Source of the DNA: Deltaproteobacteria bacterium HGW-Deltaproteobacteria-14
Lineage (GTDB): Bacteria > Myxococcota_A > UBA9042 > PHBI01
Length of the DNA stretch: 47,848 bases
Direction: 5' to 3'
Assembly (NCBI GenBank): GCA_002841945.1
Contig: PHBI01000026.1
Location: forward strand, 1 to 47,848
The notes under the pieces are model-generated. The model saw nothing but the letters and a program-made list of their open reading frames with translations. It was not told where the DNA came from and did no database searches. Below, in pieces: positions 26,171-36,900 of the stretch. Numbering within the stretch: position 1 is the first letter of the stretch; each line of letters starts with the position of its first letter. A program made the position numbers and the translations under genes.

Positions 26171-28174
26171 ATGACGGCTCCAGAGAGAGGCAGCGTGAAA
26201 GTGCCGCCATTGCCACTGCCCGTGCCGTTCGAGTCGGTTGCGCTCCTGCGGTCGAAGTCGACGAGCACCTCCTGGCGGGCGCGGGACCCCGAGGGACTTG
26301 ACGTCGTCGTGCGAGTCGGCGCCGAGCTCGAGGGATGGCGGGGCATTCCACTGGCCCGGCTGGCCGCCGCGCTGTGGGACGCCCGCGCCGTGACCGCTCC
26401 GATCGCCCACGAACGCGCCGTGCTCGAGAGGCTCGCGGGACCGGGCGTGCCCGCTCTCGCGCCAGGCTACGGTGAGCAGGAGCGATTGCTCGTCACGAGC
26501 TGGATCGACGGCGCGCCGCTCGCCGACGCTACCCCGTTGGCGCCACCGCGCGGCAGGCGCCTCTTGCGCGCGCTGCTCGAGGTCACGGCCCGCGCCCACG
26601 CGGTGGGCGTAGTCCACCGCGACATTTCGCCGTCAAACGTCCTCGTCGACGCCCATGACGAGGCGCGCGTGTGGCTCATCGACTGGGAGCTCGCTGCCAC
26701 ACCGCAGCGGCGACCGTTCGGTCCCGTTGGCACCCGTGGCTTCATCGCACCCGAGCAGCTCGCCTTGCGCGCTCAGCCCCGCCGCGAGGTGACCGCCGCG
26801 GCCGATGTCTTCGCCATCGGAGCTACGCTCTACTACGCGCTGACGGGCCGGGTCCCGTATGGGCGGACCTCGCTGGCCATCGTGAACGGCGAACCACTCG
26901 ACGTCCGCGCCGTTCCGGAGGAGCTGAGGTCCATCCTGCAGGCGATGCTCGCCCGCGACGAGGCCGAGCGGCCGCCGGACGCCGCCGCTGCGCTCGCGCT
27001 CCTCGACGATCGGGACACGGCGTTCCCCGTGGTGCGCCGCCCGGTGGCCATGCCCCTCGCCGACCTGCTCGCGCGTGTCGACGCCGGCGACGTCGTGACG
27101 GCCGCGCGTGGCCTGGACGCGATCGCGCTGAACAACGGCGCAGGCGCCGCGCTCGGCTACGCCTACCTGGCCGCGCGCCTGGGCGACCCGGAGATGGCCG
27201 CCACGCTCCTCCTCGGTGCGCCCGGCGACGACCCGCTCCGGACCGCCATCGCCCGCCACGTCACCGGCCTGCCCTCCGCCGACGGCGCGCGTGACGCGGC
27301 GTCACCGTGTCCGCGCACGGCGACACTGCACGCGGAGGCCGACTGGCGTGACGGAGCCTGGGTCGCAGCGTATCAGCGGGTGCTCCCCCATCTCGACCGC
27401 ACCCTGACGCAGGACGCCCTGCGCCACCGTGTCGACGCGCTGACCCGCGACGCGGAGACCCTCTCCGGGAGGCTGGAGGTGGCGGTCTGGGCCTCGCTCC
27501 TCGCGGTGACCACCCCTGCAGGCGACGCTCGCGGCCGCTACGAGGACCTGGCCATCGTCGCTTACCCTGGCCCCGGGCATGATCCGCTGCGCCTCGCAGA
27601 TCACGCGTTCGTCGTGGCCGCTGGGGGGCGCCTCGACCAACACGCCTCGGCGGTGGCGCGCGTCCTGGCGGAGGCGGGCGACTACGGCGCACATGAGCGG
27701 CTGGGCGTGCTCCTCGACGGCTTCGAGGACGACGTGGAGGCCCGCTGCGCGTCGCTCGTAGAGCTCGGGCTGCGGGCCGCCATCGACGACGCGCTCGCGC
27801 AGCTGCCGGCCGAGCGTTGGCGATGCCGGGCGCGGCTCCAGCTCGCCACGGGCCGGCGTGATGAGGCTCGGGTGACCCTCGAGCGGGTGCACGGTGACGC
27901 TCGGCAGAGTCCCGCGTTCTGCTCGGTGCACATGGCGCAGCTCATCCAGGCCGGGCGAGTCGATGCCGCGGTCCACGTCTATGATCGAGCCGCTGCCACG
28001 CTCACCGCCGAGGCGCTCGCGAGGCTGACGCCGCTCGCGGGCCTCGCCCTCGTCCGCGCGCGTCAACTCGACCGGGCGGAGACGCTGCTCCCGGCGCTGG
28101 AGGCGAGCGACGCCAGCTCCCTCGCCAGGCGTGTCGCCGCCCTCGTCCGGCGGTCGGGAGTCCGCGCCGAGTAG
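26171..28174 (+). CDS. Atypical protein kinase-like protein with TPR-like C-terminus
   Basis: A 667-residue cytoplasmic protein. Residues 20-300 carry a protein kinase fold: HRDISPSNVLV (H149-R150-D151, N156), IDWE in place of DFG (D171), APEQ (193-196) and D212 in ADVFAIGATLYYALTG. Key positions deviate: the beta-3 lysine is R48 (VVVRVG), the glycine loop is replaced by a Ser/Thr-rich stretch (SKSTSTSW), and the HRDxK lysine is Ser. IDWE is more typical of aminoglycoside/choline kinases. It may be a pseudokinase or use a different ATP-binding mode. The C-terminal 360 residues are Ala/Leu-rich helical repeats, probably TPR-like. GC content is somewhat less extreme and codon use more mixed than in neighbours. 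Start ATG 26171 has only a weak AGG site. Confidence 0.85.
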   Translation: MTAPERGSVKVPPLPLPVPFESVALLRSKSTSTSWRARDPEGLDVVVRVGAELEGWRGIPLARLAAALWDARAVTAPIAHERAVLERLAGPGVPALAPGYGEQERLLVTSWIDGAPLADATPLAPPRGRRLLRALLEVTARAHAVGVVHRDISPSNVLVDAHDEARVWLIDWELAATPQRRPFGPVGTRGFIAPEQLALRAQPRREVTAAADVFAIGATLYYALTGRVPYGRTSLAIVNGEPLDVRAVPEELRSILQAMLARDEAERPPDAAAALALLDDRDTAFPVVRRPVAMPLADLLARVDAGDVVTAARGLDAIALNNGAGAALGYAYLAARLGDPEMAATLLLGAPGDDPLRTAIARHVTGLPSADGARDAASPCPRTATLHAEADWRDGAWVAAYQRVLPHLDRTLTQDALRHRVDALTRDAETLSGRLEVAVWASLLAVTTPAGDARGRYEDLAIVAYPGPGHDPLRLADHAFVVAAGGRLDQHASAVARVLAEAGDYGAHERLGVLLDGFEDDVEARCASLVELGLRAAIDDALAQLPAERWRCRARLQLATGRRDEARVTLERVHGDARQSPAFCSVHMAQLIQAGRVDAAVHVYDRAAATLTAEALARLTPLAGLALVRARQLDRAETLLPALEASDASSLARRVAALVRRSGVRAE

Positions 28175-28296
28175 GGACCGTTCAGTTCGGCGAGGCCGGC
28201 TGGGCGAGAACCGGCTCACCGGTGCGAGGGACACGCGGGCAGCCCGACCCAACGCCCGCCGAACGTCCGACCGACCGCTCCGCGGGCGCTGTCCCC

Positions 28297-28965
28297 TTAC
28301 TCCGCGGGTCTGGCTTGCAGTCGCCGCGCGCGCTCGGGATCGCCGGCCTCCGCCGCGAGCTCGGCCGCCACGCCTCGCAGAGCGCCGGCCGCCGCCGTGT
28401 CGTTCGACGCCGCGAGGGTCGCGGCGGCGTTCTCGATCAGCGCGAGGGCGTCGCTCACCGCGCGATCCGCCCTGGGCGCCAGCTCGACGAGAGCCCGCGC
28501 CGCCGCCTCGGCGCCCGCGGCGTCGTGCGCCCCGATCTCGAGCGCGAGCTGAATCCGGCCCGCCCGCCAACGCGCGTCGTTGTCCTCTGGCCGAAGCCGC
28601 CCGAGCCCGTCGCGAAGGAGGCGACCGATCCGCGCGCAGCGCTCCATCGCCGCAGGGGTGAGGCTCACCTCCTGACAGACGTCGCGCAGCGACCCGAGAC
28701 CCTCCAGGTCGCCAACGCCGAGCGCGGCGGCGTCGCTCGGAAGGGCGGAGACCGCTCCGTCCACCGCGGTCTGGGTGGCTTCGCGGTCACCGCCCGCAGC
28801 GGCGCGGCTGATCTCTTCCGCTCGCTCGCCGTACACGCTCATGCTGTCTCCCTGTGGGCCCGTATCGGAGGCGTCCGAAGCACCACCCCGGCAGGATAGC
28901 GTCGTCGCCGACGCGGCGATGATCCCCATGGATGCCATGACCATCACGACCCGCCGCCGCATCAC
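28297..28965 (-). CDS. Small helical lipoprotein
   Basis: A 222-residue predicted lipoprotein: hydrophobic N-terminus with lipobox-like TLSC (C25), followed by an Ala-rich all-helical mature part (for example [25 protein letters not shown] and [23 protein letters not shown]), perhaps TPR-like. GTG 28965 overlaps the DUF4157 gene stop as GTGA, so the two are translationally coupled; ATG 28962 directly follows and is an alternative start. It may act as a partner or protective protein for the DUF4157 product (inference). No known family recognised. Confidence 0.78.
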   Translation of the reverse strand: MMRRRVVMVMASMGIIAASATTLSCRGGASDASDTGPQGDSMSVYGERAEEISRAAAGGDREATQTAVDGAVSALPSDAAALGVGDLEGLGSLRDVCQEVSLTPAAMERCARIGRLLRDGLGRLRPEDNDARWRAGRIQLALEIGAHDAAGAEAAARALVELAPRADRAVSDALALIENAAATLAASNDTAAAGALRGVAAELAAEAGDPERARRLQARPAE

Positions 28966-30665
28966 GTGCTGATATCCGTCACGCCGAGCTGCTTGAGGGT
29001 CTTGCCGAAGAGATCCTGTCGAATGCGGCTGACACCGGCCTGGAAGTTCGCGACCGTCTCGTCGGTCGACAGACGCCGCGTCGTCCGCATCCCGTGCATC
29101 GCGACCCAGGCCTTGCCGGCGTTGTCGTTGCTTCCGTCGAGCATCGCGCCGCCATAGGTCGAAGTGGCGTTGTTGCCTGCCTCATCCCACGCGATGTTGA
29201 ACGTCCCTCCCAAGAAGCCTGCGCCGGTCATGGTCGACGCCAGGACGACCTTGGGGACCCGCATCTGCGAGACGGCGAGGGGGGACGCGAGCAGGTACTT
29301 GCGGACGGCGTCGGTGTTTCCCTTGCCAGACTCGATCTCACAGTAGTCGACCTTCAGCTCCTTGCTCGGGTTGCTGGAGGACTTCACTCGGAACCCGAGG
29401 GTGCCGACCGAGCTGGTGTCGATGTTGTCGCGGAGTCCGCTGGCGCTCGTCGTCCCGTCCGCGTCCTTGCCGTGGGCGCTCTGAGCCTGCGTGCGCAGCC
29501 AGCTGAAGAGGGCCTCGTCGTGGGCCTTGGTCTCGGCGTACCCGCGTGTGCCTCCGATGGCGTCGTAGATCGACTGCATCCCGCGCCACTTCTCGGCTTC
29601 GCCCTTGCTCGCCAGGCCGTTCATCTTCACGGAGGTGGTCAGCTCCTCCTGCTCGACGATGCTCTGGATGGTCTTGTCTTGTGCGACCTTGAAGGCGTAG
29701 CAGGGATCGGTCGGGCTGTCGCCGAGCGCCTTGTCGACCATCGCCCCACCGACCGCCCCGATCACCCCTTTGCCCGCCTCGACCGCCGCGTTGACCACGA
29801 AGTCGGCTGCCTTCTCGGCCATCTTGCCGAGGATGACCGCGCCGATCCCCCCGGTGACCGCACCGAGGCCGATCGTGAGCGCGGACTTGAGGATGCCCTG
29901 CCACGCCGGCGGCGGGTCGTCCTTCTCCACCTTCTTGTACCAGCTCTGGACGCCGCCCTTCTGGGCTGTCTCGATGTGCCGCCAGCGGCCGTTGATGTGG
30001 TTGACGGCGACTGCCCAGTCATTGATGACGCCCTGGTCGGTGGTGAGCCCCGACCCGCTGCCGGGCGTGCGCTGAACGGCTCGCTGGATCGAGCTGGTCG
30101 ACCTTGTGCCGCCCGCCATCGCGTCCAACGCCGACTCGGAAGACCGACCCTGCACGACGAGATCTGCGACCTTGTTGGCGTGGTTCTCGTAGGCGTCGCC
30201 AGCGGCGCCCACGCCGCCGGAGAGCTGGACGCCGGCGCGCTGCTGCACCACGTGTGCGGCCTCGTGTGCGGCCGTGTGGAGCGTCGGTGCGGAGGCGAAG
30301 GCGACGTCGTTGCCGGTCGCGTAGGCCTCGGCGCCCATGGCCTTGCCGGCGTCAGCGGCGGGGCCGCCGACGTGAGCGCTGATGCCGCCGACGTCGTGCC
30401 GCCCGAATGAGTGCTGAATGGCGCCCATATGGGGCAGAGCGCCGCCGCTTCCGCGGATGCCTTCCGCGGCCGCCGCGTGTACGCCGGCGCCCGCACCCGC
30501 GCCGCCGTCCTTCATCTGGATGGGCGCGAGCGCGCTAGCCTGTGCCTCGTAGCCGCCATCGCGCGGAATGAGGCCCCGGGAACCGACGGTCGCATGCCGT
30601 CCGGACGAGTCGGCGCTGGGCGTGTCGGTGCCCCTGCGGGCCGCGGTAGTTGCGGGGATCTGCAC
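28962..30665 (-). CDS. DUF4157 (eCIS-core) metalloprotease-like protein
   Basis: A 567-residue protein with an eCIS-core DUF4157 domain at about 76-155: [18 protein letters not shown], then [11 protein letters not shown], and zinc motif HEAAH (134-138) in [17 protein letters not shown]. These domains are found in cargo and associated proteins of extracellular contractile injection systems and in many polymorphic exported proteins. Downstream (about 250-315) is a Gly/Ala/Val-rich, potentially membrane-active stretch ([17 protein letters not shown]), then an uncharacterised C-terminal domain. No contractile sheath, tube or baseplate genes occur here. GTG 30665 is chosen because AGAGGAGA precedes it at ideal spacing; a TTG at 30692 is weaker. 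Coupled to the small lipoprotein downstream. Confidence 0.88.
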   Translation of the reverse strand: MQIPATTAARRGTDTPSADSSGRHATVGSRGLIPRDGGYEAQASALAPIQMKDGGAGAGAGVHAAAAEGIRGSGGALPHMGAIQHSFGRHDVGGISAHVGGPAADAGKAMGAEAYATGNDVAFASAPTLHTAAHEAAHVVQQRAGVQLSGGVGAAGDAYENHANKVADLVVQGRSSESALDAMAGGTRSTSSIQRAVQRTPGSGSGLTTDQGVINDWAVAVNHINGRWRHIETAQKGGVQSWYKKVEKDDPPPAWQGILKSALTIGLGAVTGGIGAVILGKMAEKAADFVVNAAVEAGKGVIGAVGGAMVDKALGDSPTDPCYAFKVAQDKTIQSIVEQEELTTSVKMNGLASKGEAEKWRGMQSIYDAIGGTRGYAETKAHDEALFSWLRTQAQSAHGKDADGTTSASGLRDNIDTSSVGTLGFRVKSSSNPSKELKVDYCEIESGKGNTDAVRKYLLASPLAVSQMRVPKVVLASTMTGAGFLGGTFNIAWDEAGNNATSTYGGAMLDGSNDNAGKAWVAMHGMRTTRRLSTDETVANFQAGVSRIRQDLFGKTLKQLGVTDIST

Positions 30666-30948
30666 TTGTATTCTCCTCTGAACGCGACCCAAGTGGGCGC
30701 GACCATACGGGCGCGCGACCTGCGCGTCAAACGCGCGTCCGGTCGTGTGAGGTCGAAGGCGACAGGGTGCGATGGATGAACACAGCTCAGCCTAGACCCG
30801 CTACAAGGTCCACCCAGCGGGCTCATGCCCCTCCAGTGAGTCGTGCGCCCGGCTCGTCCGAGGCCCACTCCAATCGAAACGGCGACGGCCCCGCTCCGGA
30901 GTCCGGAGCGGGGCCGCGCCCGTGTCAAAAGCTATTGATCAAGATTGA
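30666..30948. other. Intergenic region upstream of DUF4157 gene
   Basis: No gene is visible. It must contain the DUF4157 promoter and holds the terminator hairpin at 30887-30915. An AT-rich island at 30930-30962 has three TGATCA palindromes at 30936, 30946 and 30957, spaced 10 and 11 bp, running into the stop codon of the giant lipoprotein gene. Confidence 0.45.
30887..30915 (-). terminator. Strong hairpin after the giant lipoprotein gene
   Basis: GGCCCCGCTCCGGA / TCCGGAGCGGGGCC, perfect 14-bp arms around a single G, about 35 bp beyond the stop of the 30949-38067 gene. No long T-tract; assigned as terminator by position. Confidence 0.7.
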
Positions 30949-33900
30949 TCAATGAATGATCAACACCTCGCCGTTGGCGGTGCCGACGAAGACGTCCACC
31001 ATGCCGTCCGCGTCCACGTCGCCGGCGGCGTCGACCCACATGGCCGCCGAGAACATCCCGCTCGCGCTCGGGTTCACGACGTTCCCCTCGCTGTAGGGGA
31101 AGAGGCCCAGCACCTCGGCGCCACCCTCGACCTCGTGGTTGTAGCGCACCTGGACCGAGGAGAAGCCCTTGTCGGCGATCACCAGGTCCGCGGTCTCGCC
31201 GCCGTCGAGGATCCAGCCGTCGTAGTTGCCGATCACCGCGACCCCGCGGAACTCGCCCGACACGTCCGCCTTGAGGACCGCGCCGTTCGCGCCCAGCCAG
31301 GCGTTGCCGACCAGCGTCGCGCCGGCGCTGCCGACCCGGAGGTCGCCGCCCTGGGCCAGCGCGATGGCCTGGCCGTCGTAGACGAGGACCGCCTTGCCGT
31401 CCTGCCCCGACACCGAGGTCGAGCGGCCGGTGTGCGCCACGATGACGTCGGGGACGCCGTCGCCGGTCACGTCGACGCCGCCCTGGAAGCTCGAGCCGTA
31501 GCCGGACACGAAGCCGCCGATGGCGGTCGGGTCCTGGCGCAGCCGCACGCTGGTGACGTCCTCGTCCGACGGGGCGCCCTCGAGCTTGGTCAGCACGCCG
31601 GTGATGCCCGGGGTGAGGGGGCGACCCGGGATGATGATGACCCGGGCGTCCTCGTTCTTCGCCTGGTGGATCAGGAGGTCGTCCGCCACGCGCCCGCCGG
31701 ACGGCGTCGGCAGGAGCTCGCCGGCGCGCTGGCAGCGGTTGCCGAACCAGGCCACCTCGCCGAACTGCGCCGCGAAGGCCTGCATCCCGAAGGTCGCGTC
31801 GACGTCGGCCGCGTCGAGGTCGATGACGATCGTCGCCTGGCCGGGGCTCCAGCCGGTCGAGCCGGGGATGACGCGCAGGCGGTCGCTGCCGGGCTCGCCG
31901 ACCGCGATGTCGTCGGTGGCGACCGGGGTGATCGCGCCGTCGAAGTTGCCCGCGCCACAGAAGCCGCCGTAGGCGCCGGTCAGGCCGTCGATGCCGCGCA
32001 CCACGACCTCGGGGGCGCTGAGATCGGGCCCGGTCGGCGAGCCGAGGTAGATGGCCACGAAGCCGTCGACGCCGCCGGTCTTGCCCGACACGCCGAAGTC
32101 CGCGTAGCCGTCGCCGTTGACGTCACCGAGCGGGTCGATGAACGAGCCGAGCTCCTTGGCGGTCGCGTCGGCGACGACGCTGCTCGTGCCGATGACGCAG
32201 CTGTGGTTGGGGCCCGAGGCCGCGTCGACGTCGATGTCCGCGCCGAGCGCGCCGCCGTACACCACGCAGAAGGCGTTCGACAGGAAGAAGCCGGTCGCGA
32301 AGTCGGGGTAGGTGTCGCCGTTGACGTCGCCGATGTTGGCGCCCGCGCCCCCGAGGAACTTCACGGCGGTGGCGCCGAGCCCGGTGGCGCTCTGGAAGGC
32401 CGCGGTGAAGCGGACGTGGGAGACCTGCCACTCGAGCGCCGTGGTCACGGTCTGCGAGACCTCGCTGACCGCGCCCCAGTTGCCGGCGTCGTCCTGGGCC
32501 CGCACCGCGAAGTACCACGCGGACGGGTCGTTGCTCAGCGCCAGCTTGCAGTCGTCGGCCACGCCGCGGGCGTCGGGCCCGCCGACCACGACCGTCTCGC
32601 TCGTGCCGCGCGCGGACGGCGCCGGGATGGCGTCGCTGTGGGCGATGTCAGTGGCCTTGCAGGCGGCCTCGAAGGTCGCGGCGTCGGCGATCGGGAGGCG
32701 GCTGTAGCGCACGTCGTAGGCCGCGGCCGGGCCGCCCGCGCCGTTGTCCTCGCCGACGGCGAGCCAGCGCAGGGTGACCGACGGGCGGTGGCGGTCGACG
32801 TCGTCGGCGGCGATGGCGGCGAGGGCGACCGGCGCCGGGCCGACGGCGTCGACTGAGGCCGCGAAGCTCGCGGTGCCGACGTTGCCGGCCGCGTCGCGGA
32901 CGTGGACCGTCACGGTGTTGTCGGCGAGGTCGGTGAGGGTCACGTGCTCGGCCATCTGGTTGGCGAACTGCGCGTTCAGCGCGAGGGGCAGCGACACGTT
33001 GGTCGGGGACACCTCGGTCTGGGTCGCGCCGACCTTGCGGACGATGCGCTCGATGGCGCCCCCCGCGAGGTGGTCGTCGGAGGCCTGGACCGACACGCTG
33101 ACCTGGTAGCCCGCGGCGGCGGAGTCGTCGTTGGAGGCGTTGTAGAGCCCCGGCGCCGGCGGCGTCCCGGCGACGACGGCGGTGACGCTGACGGTCGGCG
33201 CGACGAGGTCGACGGTGCGGCTCACGACCGCGCTCTCAGCGACGACAACGCTGCCGACCAGGGCCTGCACGACCAGCTCGAAGTGGTCGCCGTCGTTCAT
33301 GTCGACGTCGAACTGGGCGCTGCCGCCCGAGAGGGTCGAGCTCTGGCCGAGGACCGTCTCGGAGGCGCCCTCGCGGCGCACCAGGGCGAGCCCGTCGACC
33401 GCGCCGCAGTTGGCGCCGGAGGCGGCGCCGGTGACCGTCACCGGGCAGCCGAGGCCAGCCCCGCAGGCGGCGGCGCCGACGTAGCCGCCGGTGCCGAGCC
33501 CGTCGATGGTCACGACGCAGTCCTGCACGACGAGGGTCGCGTGGGTGGTCGCGCTCGCCTTGTTCCCGACGGCGTCGGTCACCGACACCGTCACCTCGTA
33601 GTAGGACACGGCGTCGTAGGGCTGCAGCGCGACGGTGCGCACGATCTGCTGGCCCTGGGCCGGGACGGTGCCGCTCGCGACCGTGATGGTTGCGCCGCAG
33701 ACCCAGCTCGCGTCGCAGGTCGCGGTCTTCACGGCCCAGGTCGCCGCGTCGTCCGCGGGGACGAAGGCCACGTCCACCTCGATGGCCGCGGTCGACGGCT
33801 GCGGGTCATCCTCGGCGGTGAACGTCGTCATGTCGGCCGGCGCCGCGATGGAGACGCTCGGCGGGGCGGTGTCGACGACGACGGTCGCCGGGGTCGTCGC

Positions 33901-36900
33901 GACGGTCCGGGGGTTGCCTGCCGAGTCGGACACCGTCGCCGTGAGGGTGTGGCTGCCGTCGGCCAGGATCCCGACCGGGTCGTGCGGGAAGCGCGCCACG
34001 CCGTCGCTGACCACCTGGCTCGCCACCTCGGTGGCGCCGTCGCGGACGGTCACCGTCCTGCCGTCGGCGTCGCTGGTGAGGGACACGTCGCGGTCGCCGC
34101 CGGCGGCGATCGGCGAGGCCACGGGGGCCGTGAACGCCAGGGTCGGCGGGGTGGTGTCGACGGTCGGCGCGTACTTCACGGTCTCCGGCGCGGTGCCGGC
34201 GCTGCTGAGGTTGCCGACCTTGTCGGTGACGCGAGCGTAGATGGAGTTGGTGCCCTCCTGCAGGGCGACCTGCACGGACGCGCTGCCGTTGGCGACGGTG
34301 GCGGTCGCGGCCGACTGGCCGTTGGCATAGATCGTGACCGGCCCGTCCTCGTTGGCCCGCACCTCGATGGTGTAGCGGCGGCCCGCCGCCTCCTGCTCGG
34401 CGATGTTGAGGACGCCCGTCGGAGCCTCGGCGTCGGAGGGGCTCGAGACCTGGCTGACGATCGGCGGGGTGAGGTCGACGTAGACGAGCCGGCGGCGGGC
34501 CGCCTCGGCGTCCGCGGCGAGGCTCGAGGTCCAGGCGCCGCCGTCCTGGGCGCGCACCTCGGCGACGAGGCGCTGCGGCTCCTCGGGGAGGCTGCTCACG
34601 TCGACGATGACGACGCCGTTGACGGCGCTCACGAGGGCGACCTGGTGGAAGCCGGCGCTGGCGCAGCTCGGGGCCGCCGCGGAGACGCCGACGGCGTCGC
34701 TGCAGACGCGGACGTTGTCGGTGCTGGTGAGCAGGCCGGCCACGTCGAGGACGAGGAGCTTGCTGTCGACGACGCCCCAGCCACGGTAGCACTGACCCTG
34801 GTGGCAGATGCCGCTGGCGCACAGGGCGGTCTCGCTGCAGGTGGCGTCACCGAGCCACGACGGCGAGGTGATGCGCGCCGCGGGGGCGTCGGTCTCGACG
34901 GTGATGCTGCGGCTCGCGCTGACGGTGTTGCCCGCCGCGTCCGCGACGGTGAAGCTGACGGTCACCGCGCCCTCGGGGTACTGCACCAGGCCGCTGCCGA
35001 CGCTCGGCTCGACGAAGACCGCGCTGTAGGTGTCGGCGTCGCCGGTCGCGACGGCGACGGGGTGGGTCAGCGTGCGCGACTGGGCCACGCCGGCCTCGTC
35101 GCTCCAGGCCATCGACGCGAGGATCTCGGCGCCGGCCTCGACGCCGGAGACGTTGAGCTTCAGCCCGGACTGCATCCCCGGGGTGCCGGGCTTCTGATCG
35201 TCGATGTGGGTCAGCGTGGTGCCGGACGGCTTGACGATGGACAGGATGCGCGGGGCGACGCGGTCGACCCTGACGACCACGGGGCCGCCGTCGGCCGGCT
35301 GCCCGGCGGCGTCGTCGCCGTGGGCCTCGATGGTGCAGCTCGCGCCGTGGGGCAGGGTGATGTCGGCGAACGTCACGTCGCCCGTGGCCGGGCACGGCGT
35401 GTTCGCGGTGTACCTGAGGCCGTCGCAGGTGACGGTCACGCTGATGGCCTGGCCGACCTCGATCTCGCTCGGGGCGAGCACGATGTCGGTGACGCAGTCC
35501 TGCTGGGTCCCGACGCAGGCGGCCGAGGCGAGGTTGAAGACGGTGTCGTTCAGCGGCGACACGATCGTGAGGCTCGGGACGGTGTCCTTCTGGCGGACGT
35601 TGCGCTCGGCGCTGGCGCCCTCCTCGCCGGAGTAGGCGGCGACCGCCTGGAACGTCGTCACGGCGCCGAGGGTGAGGGCGACCCCGCCGAAGCGGTAGTC
35701 GCCGTCGCCGAGGGCGACCGGGACGGTGGAGCTGGCGGCGCCGTCGACGATCAAGGTGACGGACGCGCCGTCGATCGGGGCCTGGTTGTCGGGATCGGCG
35801 ACGTGGACGACGACCGCGACGGTCTCGGCGGCGGTGACGAGGCCGTTGATCGGCGCGGTGATGGTCACGGCCGGGGCGTCGAGGTGGAGGTTGATCTCGG
35901 CGCTCGCGACGTCGGCGTGGTTGCCCCAGGCGTCGTCGCCCGAGGCGGCCAGGGTCGAGGTGCCGGGGATGAGCGTGATGGTCCAGCTCGCCTCGAAGCT
36001 GTCGGCCGCGGGCGCCTTGCAGGCGAGCGCCGAGCCGGAGACCGTCGGGCAGATGATCGCGCCAGCGGCGACGTTCTCGCCGTCCATGCGCCACGTCAGG
36101 GTCGTCTGGTAGCCGGGGGTCAGCGGGTCCTTGTCGACCAGCGTCGGGTCGGCGACCGGGTCGACCATGTCGTCGGCGGGGGCGACGCGCACGAGGGTCG
36201 GGGCGGTGGCGTCGAGGGAGATGCCGGCCTCGGCGGGCGCGGCGGTGTCGGAGACGACGTTGCCGAGGGCGTCGGTGCCGTCGACGGTGACGACGTAGGC
36301 GCCGTCCGCGAAGGCGGCGTCGGCGCCGCTGACGGTCGCCTCGAAGGCCCCGCCGCTGACCAGGCCGACCTCGGCGTCGTGGAACACGTCGCCGTCGGCG
36401 TTGGCGACGCGCACGCGCAGCGGGCGGCCGTCGAGGCCGGCGGCGGTGGCGCGGACGGTGATCGCGCGGCGGTTGAGGCGCGCGCCGTCGGCGGGCGCGG
36501 TCAGCTTGATGCTCGGGGCGGGCAGGGCGATGACGAGGCGGTGCGAGCCGGAGGAGGCCGGGTTCCAACCGTCGATGTGCGCGGCGCAGGACGGGGTCGC
36601 GCCGAGGATCGTGGTGTCGAGGGACGCCAGCAGCGAGAGCTGCGCGTCCACGGCGTCACCGTCGAAGGTGTAGCTCGCGACGACGACGGGGTTCGCGGAG
36701 GCGTCGGCCTGGCAGCTGACGGTCAGGTGCGAGCCGCCCTTGACGTCGGCGGCCCACACGTCGAAGCCGACCTCGTACTCGAGGGTGGTGCTCGGATCGC
36801 CGTCGAACTTGGCGAGCAGGACCGCGCCGTCGCTCGGCGCGACGAGGTCGATGGTGGGCTGCATGACGTAGACGTCGAGGCCGGCGGAGGCGGCGCCGGT

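Noticed and set aside
28175..28296. ACCGG-CTCA-CCGGT stem between convergent genes as terminator
   Set aside because: Only a 5-bp stem and no T-tract; too weak to call.
28962..30665. Complete extracellular contractile injection system
   Set aside because: Only the DUF4157 domain is present; no sheath, tube, baseplate or AAA ATPase genes are in the window.
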